Source: Adiantum capillus-veneris (lineage: Eukaryota; Streptophyta; Polypodiopsida; Polypodiales; Pteridaceae). From it: a DNA stretch of 64,000 bases. Shown piece after piece: positions 44,049 to 53,272 of the stretch; the first letter of the stretch is position 1, and the number at the start of each line of letters is the position of its first letter. The notes under the pieces were generated by a model. It was not told the DNA's origin. It was given only the letters and a program-made list of their open reading frames with translations, and made no database searches. A program made the translations under genes and the position numbers. The stretch spans positions 147,900,385-147,964,384 of the forward strand of contig CM043958.1 of assembly GCA_014529385.2 (NCBI GenBank), given 5' to 3'.

Positions 44049-45375
44049 ATGGTGCACTCATCTGACCCGAATCAAGTGCAACCGCCTTTGCCACCGACGT
44101 TGCCACCACCACGCTACAATGGTTGGCACCCGTATGGATTTACTATCCGTACCCGGTGTATGCGCCTAACGAACCGAAGGATTTCAAGGATGGCAGCACG
44201 ACAATCAAATTTTTCACCTTTTCTGGGGTGAAAGATTGGAAGAAAGCATTGCAGTTCCTACAGCAATTTGACAACATCTATGATTTGGGGAACTACACAA
44301 AAGAATCCAAGATTTCTCGAGCAGCAGGATTTCTTAAGGATAATGCTATGCAATGATGGATTCAATCACGACAAAATCGCATGCTTCAAGGACATGGCAA
44401 GCTTTCAGGACATTTTTTGCACGCAATTATATGACTTCTCTCTTTGAATTCAAGATCTTGTAAGAATGGGGCAGCTTGAAAATGCTTGCCACAGAGACCA
44501 TGGACGACTATAATCAACCGTTTATCAGCGTCTATGTTCCGGTGTCTTTCTTTAAGTTCAATCCCTTAGAGGACGAGGGCGAGCAATACACCATTGGACT
44601 ACCATCACCGTTACAGGAGTACTGTTTGTCCAAGCAAGTATCCACCATGCAAGAGCTTATGGACCATGCAGCAGTTGGAGTTTACTATAGAAGCAACTCC
44701 GGCCAATAACCAGAACTCCTGGCAACAAAGAACCAATCCTCGAGAGTCTCCTGAAACTCAACCTCAAAGGCCTCCTTTGACATCGATTCAACGACAAACC
44801 CTATTACAAGAAGGCCGATGCTTCGAATGTTTTCAAGCAAAGCATACATTCAATACATTTCCTCAAAGAGCCTCAACTTCTTCATAGCCACCGTCCGCTC
44901 TGACGACAGAAAGATCCCCGGGGCCACCTTCGGCTAAGAGAGCTAAACCTTTTATTGGCCTAGTACCTAATAATTTATGGCATAAATCCCGAGAGTTCAA
45001 ATGAATTATGCAAAGCTTGGCAAAGTCAATGGCTTGAAAGCCCTTATGTTCTTTGACCCCGGAACTACAGAGAACTTCATCCATCCAGAATTCTTGAAGC
45101 AGATGGACTATGATTATGATGCAGAAGGACGAGAAACCAAGAAGATGGTACCTCTCATTGGTGCGCTTCCAGTGTGCATACAAGGATACCATGGAAAAGT
45201 TGATTTCCACCTTATGAAACTTGGAAACTGCGACATTCTATTGGGCATGCCTTGGCACAACAAGAATGACTCGACCCTTCAGATCCAAAACCGTACCATT
45301 ACCCTGATGCAGAAGGACAAGCCAGCCGTCCTCAAAGTTCCGTTGTCCGTACAAAAACCTGAATTAATTTTCTAG
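44049..45375 (+). pseudogene. gypsy gag and aspartic protease, broken
   Basis: Open pieces read in order: a Pro-rich N-part (44,049-44,140), a gag core (44,123-44,356) with TIKFFTFSGVKDWKKALQFL and a stop at 44,354 where the usual Trp-Trp region begins, a second gag piece (44,476-44,709), and a degenerate knuckle (44,790-44,885; CFECFQAKHTFNTF, last Cys lost). The protease piece (45,001-45,375) has LMFFDPGTTENFIHP with the catalytic Asp, and later CDILLGMPWH. The frame ends at 45,375 with no pol following. The same gag core pattern (FTFSG-DxxKA-FLxQFD) is seen in the gypsy element at 53,961-54,335, so the two are related. Confidence 0.82.
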
Positions 45376-45450
45376 GTTTTGTTCTTAGATACTTTTAAAC
45401 TCTGTTTGAGAAACTACTATTTGAAATTTGAATGAAATGGATGGTATTTG

Positions 45451-45711
45451 TTTTAAACCTGTCTTGTTGCCGCTTTAAATTGTTTGACTCTGGTTTTAAC
45501 AGTGGTGTCAATGCTTGGTGATTTACTCCTGGGTGGAGTAGTGAGAAATATTGTTTTGGTATTGTCTGAACCTATCTTGTTTTTTGTTTTAAACTTGTCT
45601 TGTTGCCGCTTTAAATTGTTTGACTCTGGTTTTAAGATTCGTGTCAATGCTTGGTGATTTACTCCTGGGTGGAGTAGTGAGAAATATTGTTTTGGAATTG
45701 TCTGAACCTCA
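45451..45711. repeat. 136-bp tandem duplication
   Basis: Copies begin at 45,451 and 45,587 (TTTTAAACYTGTCTTGTTGC) and run through GTGAGAAATATTGTTTTGG with few differences. A shorter pair of related units (about 45,716-45,752 and 45,772-45,808, around GCAAACGGGATG) follows, just before the 3' LTR. Confidence 0.9.
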
Positions 45712-45808
45712 AAACGATGCAAACGGGATGCCTGGGGAGTGTTTCGTTGTATGTTGGAAAACCTCTATATGACGCAAACGGGATGTTTAGGGAGCGTTTG
45801 GTTGTATC

Positions 45809-46535
45809 TGCCACAAACTGCTGACATGTCAAGCCACTGAAGAACGGAGCCAACCTGCAGATCCCGACCGAGGGGCCTAAACCCTAAGAAGTAGAAGCGA
45901 CACAAGAAGTTTTACCAACTTGCAAAGTCTTGCCGAGTGGCCTACTTTTAAAGAGGAGTTCCCACCAACTTATGGGACCCTGTTTGATGGGGCCCAAGTG
46001 ACCTAAAGACATTTGAACTAAGTTGGACCCACTCACATACACAAGAATTGTGTGATGATGTGGCAGTTGTACGGAAGACCCGCAATTACGTTAAAATGCT
46101 GATGTGGCAACCTAAACAGGATTCCCAGATTTTGCGTTGACATGATGACGTAGTAGCTGTACGAATTTCGGTAAAACACGGTGGCAGCTTTTGGACGCTA
46201 GTGCTTTTGGGACCAGATGCTTTTGCGTTTAAAGCTTTTCATGTAACTGCTTTTCATAGGCCAAGGGCCTCTAAATATGTGCAGAGGGCTCAATCCTTGG
46301 CATGCTTCTTGGTGAAGGTGCATAGCGCGAGTGCCGGCATTGTACTGAGTTGAAGCAATATAAAGAAATACCGAAAGGGCCGCCTAGGTTTGGGGCCAGT
46401 GCTCTCTCGAGGTGGAACTCCGCCACTCCCCATCTCGTGTGTCATCTATCTCTTTCAATTCAGTTTTTATTTGAAGTGCTTAAAGTTGTTCAGTCTGTTC
46501 TTTTCCATTGGCACATGATGCCCGTCGCCATTACA
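45809..46535 (+). repeat. 3' LTR of the gag-only gypsy element
   Basis: Starts TGCCACAAACTGCTGACATG and parallels the solo LTR and the left LTR to about GATGCCCG; the end is approximate. It is followed by GTATCAG, which resembles part of a primer site, so this copy might originally have been the 5' LTR of another element in tandem. Confidence 0.75.
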
Positions 46536-46984
46536 GTATCAGTCCTTTAAGCTCATGGCCTGGACCTTTTTAAGTTATTTGCGGGGGAGTGACGAGGTAG
46601 TCGTTGAGTAGCTTGTTGCTTCATACCACAATCATCTGTCTCGGGGGAGCACTTAGCGGCGCTATTCGTCATGCACTCAACCATCACACACATGAAAGAG
46701 AACATATCAAAATCATTTAAGGAATTCCCATTACAAAGTACTTCTTTCTTAAAAGTCATACAGCAGAATACTGTTAGCCCTTCGGTACCCCTGAAATCTA
46801 AAAAGAAATCTATGACTTTAATCCATCTGGGTAATTTGTGACAAAGGAGTGGTGTAACTCCCCTCTTGTGCAGTCCGCATTGCACCAAATGCAACCCGCT
46901 GATCATCATTAACTCTTCAAATAGTCGAAGCTAGACCAGAAGCCTCAAAGAAAAGCTCTAAAACCTGAGGAGTATCTGTTAGGT
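46536..46984. other. unassigned sequence
   Basis: A minus-strand open frame (46,553-46,909) has no recognisable motif. Nothing else was seen. Confidence 0.3.
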
Positions 46985-47402
46985 CCTCCTCCTCTATCCA
47001 TTTCGCATCCAATGCCAGTTGTTTGGAACCCCATGGTCAGCTCATCGTTGTTCGGGCTTGCTCGGAGTCAGTACCTCACATGTTCTTTGAGATTCAAGGA
47101 GAGGGTCGCCTTCACAGAGGCTCCACATGTTGCAAAGTGTTGCTTTCAGAGGATACTAGTTTTGGGCATCTGTGGGAGGACATGTGTAATAGATCCTCAC
47201 CTTGCAGATCTTGAGACAAGCCACCGGAGGCTTTGGGCTTGGGAGAGCTGCCCTCTAGCATGAGTGCAGTGGGACCCTCGAGAGTGGTTCTGGAGAGACC
47301 CCTTCTCGTCAGCCAATCACCCTCGGATCCCATTCTTTCAGTACACAGTTCGACTGGGGCGCCACATACTTACAGCACGGGGGGAGGCTTGCCTACTGCA
47401 AC
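46985..47402 (+). pseudogene. LINE ORF2 3' region, left part (split by gypsy-5)
   Basis: Plus-strand coding relic ending at the gypsy-5 insertion site; in one frame the last part reads QYTVRLGRHILTARGEACLL. With gypsy-5 removed it runs into HFIGRRRVSQLSS at 56,751 and on to the zinc-binding tail of a LINE-type reverse transcriptase. Confidence 0.55.
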
Positions 47403-48790
47403 TGAAACCGGCCTGTTTAATCCAAATAGGGCGGTAGACCTTAGACTTAAACTTTATTTGCTTTCACCCATTTAATTTGTCACCCACTTTACCTGTACTT
47501 TCAAGACACAACAAAGGGGAAAGGGATACAGCTTGCTAGATTGCACCTGTATGAGAAGACCGACACCATATTGGCCCCTAAATAGGCGCCCCTTTCGGTA
47601 TTTCTTTATTCTTTAACAGTTAAGAGGAAGTACAAAGAGTGCTTGTAGCATAACCTGTATCCCGCAGTTCTTAACCTGTATGTGGGAATTTGGGCAGCAT
47701 AACGGTGCAAAATCCAGCCCAAATCAGTCTGCAAGTAGGGAATCTTAAGGAGACCACTGTCCTTGTCCCTAATCAACCATAAACTGAGCAAAACAGAGCA
47801 TAACCAGCCTTTGTAATTTCTGGTTTTTCACTGTTTTCAGCTCCCTGTAGCCCCTATACTGTCCCCTGCACCTTGGGGTAGCTGCCCCTTGAATCTGGAG
47901 AGTTTTAGGGCACCAAAACAGTCCCAAATCAGCAAAAATCAGCAGCCCAGCTGCGCTGAATTTGCACCTGTTTGGTGAGGTATTTAGCCTCACCGGTTCC
48001 TGCTTTTCGTGTAGCAGTTAGCTACACCTGTTCCTGCTCAAGAGGCTCTTGCCTCAGCACAAAAGCATGAACCCACAACTGTATACATTGGTCAACTCAG
48101 TAGCCCACTAGAGGGGCATCACATAACTGCACGGAGGGGAGAGAGAGAGAGCAGTGAGAGCTGTGCAAGGCATCAGTTCTTGCACTTCACTGTACATAGA
48201 GGGTAAGCAAGCACTCCATAGCTCTTAACCTGTGTCAAAGCTGCAAATGAGTCTCTTCTCTCATTTTAGGCGCCCCCTCTCTGGCCAGAAGTAGCAGAAT
48301 GCTCACGGAGTGCCACATGGCACACTTTCCGACTTTGGGCATTCCCGGCTAAAAATATCTCAATTGGTGCATCAGTTGACTTTGCAGCAAAGAAATAAAA
48401 TGTTCCTCTTGTCATTCCAGAGCTAATGACGCGAACACATTTTCACGTCCAAAATAGCAGTTCCCTAAATTTTAGGAGATGCTACCATTGTATCTTTCTA
48501 GGTCATCTGACCCTCTTTGTACACTACAGCCACACCAAGAACTGAAATGTAGCCTATGTAGCAAAGGATTCCACTTTGGCTAATCAATGACCCCACTTTG
48601 GCTAACCATAGTCCTTGTCCAACCTTAGTGCTCTCTTGGCCTCAGGCCTGGACTCCCTCTGAACAGTTCCACACTGGCTATGCAATGCAGGGCAGTTAGA
48701 TTTCCAGAGGGGTGTTTCCAAAAAGCGAAAATAAATAAATAATAAGAAAGAAATCAACAAAATGGATAGATAGTAGTCACATGCTGGTCA
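47403..48790 (-). repeat. gypsy-5 3' LTR
   Basis: About 1,388 bp. On the minus strand it begins TGACCAGCATGTGAC, directly after the purine-rich AAGAGGGGGTATG tract (48,791-48,803) that serves as polypurine tract, and ends CCGGTTTCA. Confidence 0.93.
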
Positions 48791-48803
48791 CATACCCCCT
48801 CTT

Positions 48804-49365
48804 GAAATCTCAAATGTCCTCGTTTGCATCTATGTCGCACATGCTCACAGTCAACACTCGGGTGTGCGCACACCTATCGACACATGTACGACACATACAT
48901 GCTCATTGTTAACCCTAGTGTATTCAACACCTCGTTGAGACATGTATTGTCTGCGTGTGAACCCTGTCCCAATGACATAGTGGTAGCTTCGCACTCTGCC
49001 ATTGCTTTGAGTCAATAACTTTCCAATGACAAAATGGTAGCTACGCATTTTGCCACTGTCTTTTAGTACACGTTGGATCCAGTAACACTTTTGAGCATAC
49101 CCAAACCGACAGTTTAAGAATGCAGTTACACATGTACTCTTTAATAGAAGCAATTACTGTATCATTGACAAACTGACAAGAAATACTCACTTCTATAGCA
49201 CTAACCAAACTTTTGGACATTCCATAAGAGCAATTGCCAACCTGACAATCTGTACAGCTCTAACATTCATGTAACATGCACTTCATTTGAGCTCACTTTA
49301 AATAACATGTACATCATTTCTTTCAGAAGCCATTGTCACACTGACAATCCATGTAGCTCTGAAAC
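48804..49365 (-). other. gypsy-5 region between pol and the 3' LTR
   Basis: About 560 bp with no long open frame. It contains two related stretches around GACAYARTGGTAGC (48,975 and 49,027) and short repeated TGACAATC phrases near 49,245 and 49,345. No envelope-like gene is visible. Confidence 0.6.
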
Positions 49366-52284
49366 TCAAGGAGTCAAGGCAGGTTGCAAATCGAAGGCTT
49401 CAAGGTAAAGTGATAACACAGTTGGTGACTCTGCAAGTTCACCTTCTTCCATCCACTTAGCATCCATTGGTGGATAGTTTCTGAACTTCACCAAGTAACG
49501 CCTAGCAACCTTGCCTTTCACTTTTCTTTCTTTATGTGCCAAAATCTGTTCCGGGACCAAGATCTCGTCAAGTTCCTCGACTTCCGGCTGATCTTCAGCT
49601 GGTATATCTTCTGGCACATCACCCACATAGGGTCTGAGAAGACTCACATGAAACGCATTGTGAATCTTCCAACTCTCAGGCAATTCCAGCCTATATGCAA
49701 CATCATTGATTATGTCACATACTTGAAAAGGCCCATAGTAACGCATGCTCAGCTTTGGAAACAGTCTTTCCTTGCCCTTCATCTTCTTTAACCTTGCCTT
49801 TTCAAAGCGCAGAAGCACCCAATCACCAAGTGAAAATACCACTTCACGACGGTGACAATCAACTGCTTTCTTTTGCTTTGCCTGAGTCTTTTCTAAGGCC
49901 ACTTTGACTTTCTTGTACATTTCATCCATGTCCTGAACATACTTATCTGCTTCAAATATCTTGTCCTTTGTATGCAGTATGGGAGGAACTTCCTTGCCAC
50001 CTTCAACTATCTCAAAAGGTGTCTTGCCAGTTGATGAATGCACTGTATTATTGTATGCATACTCCACCAATGGCAAATACTGCTCCCACTTTCCTTTATG
50101 CTTTGACACATAGCACTTCACCAGATCTAGGACAGTAGAATTTGCCTCTTCTGACTGCCCATCTGTTTGAGGATGAAATGACGAAGAGAATTTGAGCGTT
50201 GTGCCCATATTCTCAAACAAGCCTCTCCAGAACAAACTTGTCATGCGTGGATCACGATCGCTAACAATCGACTGTGGCATGCCATGATACTTGAAAATAT
50301 TTCTCATAAACAAGCGTGCTATCTGATCTGGCTTTTTCTTCTTCCTGACAGGAATAAAATGAGCCTGCTTGCTGAATCTGCAAATGATGGTCCAAATACC
50401 ATCATTTCCTGTCTGCGTTCTCGGAAGATCAAAGATAAAATCCATAGCAATACTTTCCCATGGTTTATCTGGAATAGACAGTGGTTGCAATAACCCTGGT
50501 GCCTTTTGCCTGTCAAACTTGACCTTCTGGCATATTATGCATTCTCGCACAAAGGCATCCACTTCTCTTCTCAATGTAGGCCAGTAGAAGAATGTCTCAA
50601 CCGCTTTAACTGTAGCATCAATACCACGATGCCCTGCATACGGTGGGACATGACTCTCTTCCATAACTTTGCGTCGCAATGGCTTTGTGACACACAATCT
50701 GCCATGCATCATCATAAAGCCATCCTTGAGAAGATAGTGTTCATGACGTTGTCCATCCATTAGCTGCTCGAAGACCCTTGCAAAATCTTCATCATTTGCA
50801 TACTGTTCCCTCATATCATCAAGCTCATGATGATAAGGAATTGACACAGCTGAAATTTGTGGCTTCCTTGACAAGGCATCAGCCACAACGTTCTTCTTGT
50901 CTTCCACATGCACAATCTGAAAATGGAACATGGACAAGATATTTGCCCATCGCATATGCTTCTCAGATAACTTTGCCTGTGTCAAGAAGTATCGCAAGGT
51001 CTGATGATCCGTTTGGACAACGAAATCTGCAACTACCAAGTAGTGTTTCCAACTTAAGAGCGCCTGAATCACGGCCTGCAGTTCTTTTTCATAGACTTGC
51101 ATAGTCTTTTCTGGCCCTTGCAAGATTCTACTCTCATAGGCTACTACCCTGCCATTTTGCATTAGCACTACACCAATGCTACTACCGCAGGCGTCACACT
51201 GGACCACAAATGACTTCCTAAGATCTGGCAACACAATGACTGGATCTGAAGTCATCTTTTCCTTTAAGAGATTAAAAGCTGAAATCTCTTTTTGTGTCCA
51301 TCTAAAGGTGACTGCCTTCTTTTGAAGAGCATGTAAAGGTGAAGCAATCTCAGCGAAATTTCGGATAAACCTTCTGTAATAGGAGCATAGTCCCAAGAAG
51401 CTTCGGACATCGTGCACTGTCTTCAAATCTGGCCACGACTTGATCGCTTCAACTTTAGCAGGATCCATTCTGACACCATCCTTTGAGACAATGTGTCCCA
51501 GAAAGTGAATCTCTTCCAGAAAAAATTCACTATTGATGAGCAACCTATGGCTGCGTAGCTCTTTGAACACAATGGCCAAGTGATGCCTATGCTCCTCTTC
51601 ATTCTTGGAGTAGACTATCATGTCGTCAAAGAATGTACCAACAAACTGCTGGTGTGGACGGAAAATTCTGTCCATCATCCTGTTGAACGTAGCATGAGCA
51701 TTTGTGAGACCAAAGGACATCACTAAGAATTCGTAAAGGCCAAACGTCGTTCTAAAAGCAGTCTTGTGCACATCCTCTGATCTAATGCGGATATGATGGT
51801 ACCCACTCTTTAGATCTATCCTGCTAAACATAGCTGCTCCTTCTAATTTGTCCAGAATATCATCAATTCTAGGTATAGGGAACCTATTCTTGATGGTATT
51901 CTTGTTCAGTGCACGGTAGTCGATGCACATACGCCATGAGCCATCCTTTTTCTGCACCAACAGCATTGGAGAACAGAATGGAGATGAACTGGGCTGAATC
52001 AACGCCTTTTCTAACAGCTCCTGTACTTGGCTCATTATCTCTTTCTGCTGAGCCGCACTAACCCTGTACGGAGGCCTATTTGGTGGGCTACTGCCTGGCA
52101 CCAAATCTATCGCATGGTCCTCGGGTCTCTCTGGCGGTAATTGAGACGGTAATGAATCTGAAAAACAGTCATTGTACTGTTGTAAAAACATTGACCTTTC
52201 TTTATCTAGCACAGATAAATTTGATTCATCACAATCTGACACTTCACGTGCAAAAACCAAGTACGCAGAAAGATGCTTTTTCAT
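49366..52284 (-). CDS. gypsy-5 pol: RT, RNase H, integrase, chromodomain
   Basis: An uninterrupted 972-codon frame. [15 protein letters not shown] with the first catalytic Asp at about residue 157, and TFFDDMIVYSK (about 217-227; FFDD is common in gypsy RTs). RNase H: VVQCDACGSS (Asp about 365), YEKELQAVI (Glu about 402), VQTDHQTLRY (Asp about 427). Integrase: the HHCC zinc region ending CIICQKVK (about 585-592), then AMDFIFDLPRT, SIVSDRDPRM and HPQTDGQSEEAN carrying the D-D-E residues, then the MRYYGPFQV module. The tail VPEQILAHKERK, then RRYLVKFRNYPP and KWMEEGEL is chromodomain-like and may direct integration to chromatin. The first in-frame Met is MKKHLSAY; the true product would come from processing of a gag-pol polyprotein. 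An in-frame TAG separates it from protease. Confidence 0.95.
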   Translation of the reverse strand: MKKHLSAYLVFAREVSDCDESNLSVLDKERSMFLQQYNDCFSDSLPSQLPPERPEDHAIDLVPGSSPPNRPPYRVSAAQQKEIMSQVQELLEKALIQPSSSPFCSPMLLVQKKDGSWRMCIDYRALNKNTIKNRFPIPRIDDILDKLEGAAMFSRIDLKSGYHHIRIRSEDVHKTAFRTTFGLYEFLVMSFGLTNAHATFNRMMDRIFRPHQQFVGTFFDDMIVYSKNEEEHRHHLAIVFKELRSHRLLINSEFFLEEIHFLGHIVSKDGVRMDPAKVEAIKSWPDLKTVHDVRSFLGLCSYYRRFIRNFAEIASPLHALQKKAVTFRWTQKEISAFNLLKEKMTSDPVIVLPDLRKSFVVQCDACGSSIGVVLMQNGRVVAYESRILQGPEKTMQVYEKELQAVIQALLSWKHYLVVADFVVQTDHQTLRYFLTQAKLSEKHMRWANILSMFHFQIVHVEDKKNVVADALSRKPQISAVSIPYHHELDDMREQYANDEDFARVFEQLMDGQRHEHYLLKDGFMMMHGRLCVTKPLRRKVMEESHVPPYAGHRGIDATVKAVETFFYWPTLRREVDAFVRECIICQKVKFDRQKAPGLLQPLSIPDKPWESIAMDFIFDLPRTQTGNDGIWTIICRFSKQAHFIPVRKKKKPDQIARLFMRNIFKYHGMPQSIVSDRDPRMTSLFWRGLFENMGTTLKFSSSFHPQTDGQSEEANSTVLDLVKCYVSKHKGKWEQYLPLVEYAYNNTVHSSTGKTPFEIVEGGKEVPPILHTKDKIFEADKYVQDMDEMYKKVKVALEKTQAKQKKAVDCHRREVVFSLGDWVLLRFEKARLKKMKGKERLFPKLSMRYYGPFQVCDIINDVAYRLELPESWKIHNAFHVSLLRPYVGDVPEDIPAEDQPEVEELDEILVPEQILAHKERKVKGKVARRYLVKFRNYPPMDAKWMEEGELAESPTVLSLYLEAFDLQPALTP

Positions 52285-53272
52285 TACAGAAGTAATAGCA
52301 GAAGCTGATACAGTGGGAATAGACTCCCCTTTAAGCTTTACATCCAGAATGTGAGTCTTTCCCCTGCTCTATACAGTGATCTTTTTGTTGTAGGCATCCA
52401 TGATTCCCTGTATACGAAACAACCAAGGAATGCCTAGCAACACATCACATCCATCCAATGGCATGATGTAAAATTCTTCAGTATCTACATAGGACTGGAT
52501 ATGTAGGCGCAACTTTTCTTGTGCACATCCTCTGATCTAATGCGGATATGATGGTACCCACTCTTTAGATCTATCCTGCTAAACATAGCTGCTCCTTCTA
52601 ATTTGTCCAGAATATCATCAATTCTAGGTATAGGGAACCTATTCTTGATGGTATTCTTGTTCAGTGCACGGTAGTCGATGCACATACGCCATGAGCCATC
52701 CTTTTTCTGCACCAACAGCATTGGAGAACAGAATGGAGATGAACTGGGCTGAATCAACGCCTTTTCTAACAGCTCCTGTACTTGGCTCATTATCTCTTTC
52801 TGCTGAGCCGCACTAACCCTGTACGGAGGCCTATTTGGTGGGCTACTGCCTGGCACCAAATCTATCGCATGGTCCTCGGGTCTCTCTGGCGGTAATTGAG
52901 ACGGTAATGAATCTGAAAAACAGTCATTGTACTGTTGTAAAAACATTGACCTTTCTTTATCTAGCACAGATAAATTTGATTCATCACAATCTGACACTTC
53001 ACGTGCAAAAACCAAGTACGCAGAAAGATGCTTTTTCATTACAGAAGTAATAGCAGAAGCTGATACAGTGGGAATAGACTCCCCTTTAAGCTTTACATCC
53101 AGAATGTGAGTCTTTCCCCTGCTCTATACAGTGATCTTTTTGTTGTAGGCATCCATGATTCCCTGTATACGAAACAACCAAGGAATGCCTAGCAACACAT
53201 CACATCCATCCAATGGCATGATGTAAAATTCTTCAGTATCTACATAGGACTGGATATGTAGGCGCAACTTTC
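51763..53272. repeat. 755-bp tandem duplication in gypsy-5
   Basis: Copies 51,763-52,517 and 52,518-53,272 look identical wherever compared. Each spans the end of protease, the stop, the pol N-region and the first part of RT. The junction joins GTAGGCGCAACTTTT to CTTGTGCACATCC, with a few T residues of microhomology. Confidence 0.97.
52485..53039 (-). pseudogene. duplicated 5' fragment of gypsy-5 pol
   Basis: A second copy of the first 174 residues of pol (MKKHLSAY to RSEDVHK), created by the 755-bp duplication. After DVHK it runs into out-of-frame duplicated sequence and stops at 52,485. It lies between the gag-protease part and the intact pol, so a readthrough polyprotein would end here. 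Confidence 0.95.

Larger units (their letters stand above)
42553..46535 (+). mobile_element. gag-protease-only Ty3/gypsy element (TR-GAG-like)
   Basis: Two related LTRs (42,553-43,738, which carries an insertion, and 45,809-46,535) enclose about 2.07 kb. The internal region encodes gag and aspartic protease relics but no RT, RNase H or integrase. A primer site follows the left LTR. It is inserted in the decayed LINE. I could not match a clean target-site duplication (left flank CTAGA). This layout resembles the non-autonomous TR-GAG class described in plants, which would depend on enzymes from a related full element. Confidence 0.75.

Noticed and set aside
50284-51104. Plus-strand open frames within gypsy-5
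   Set aside because: They are antisense to the intact pol frame and carry no motif.
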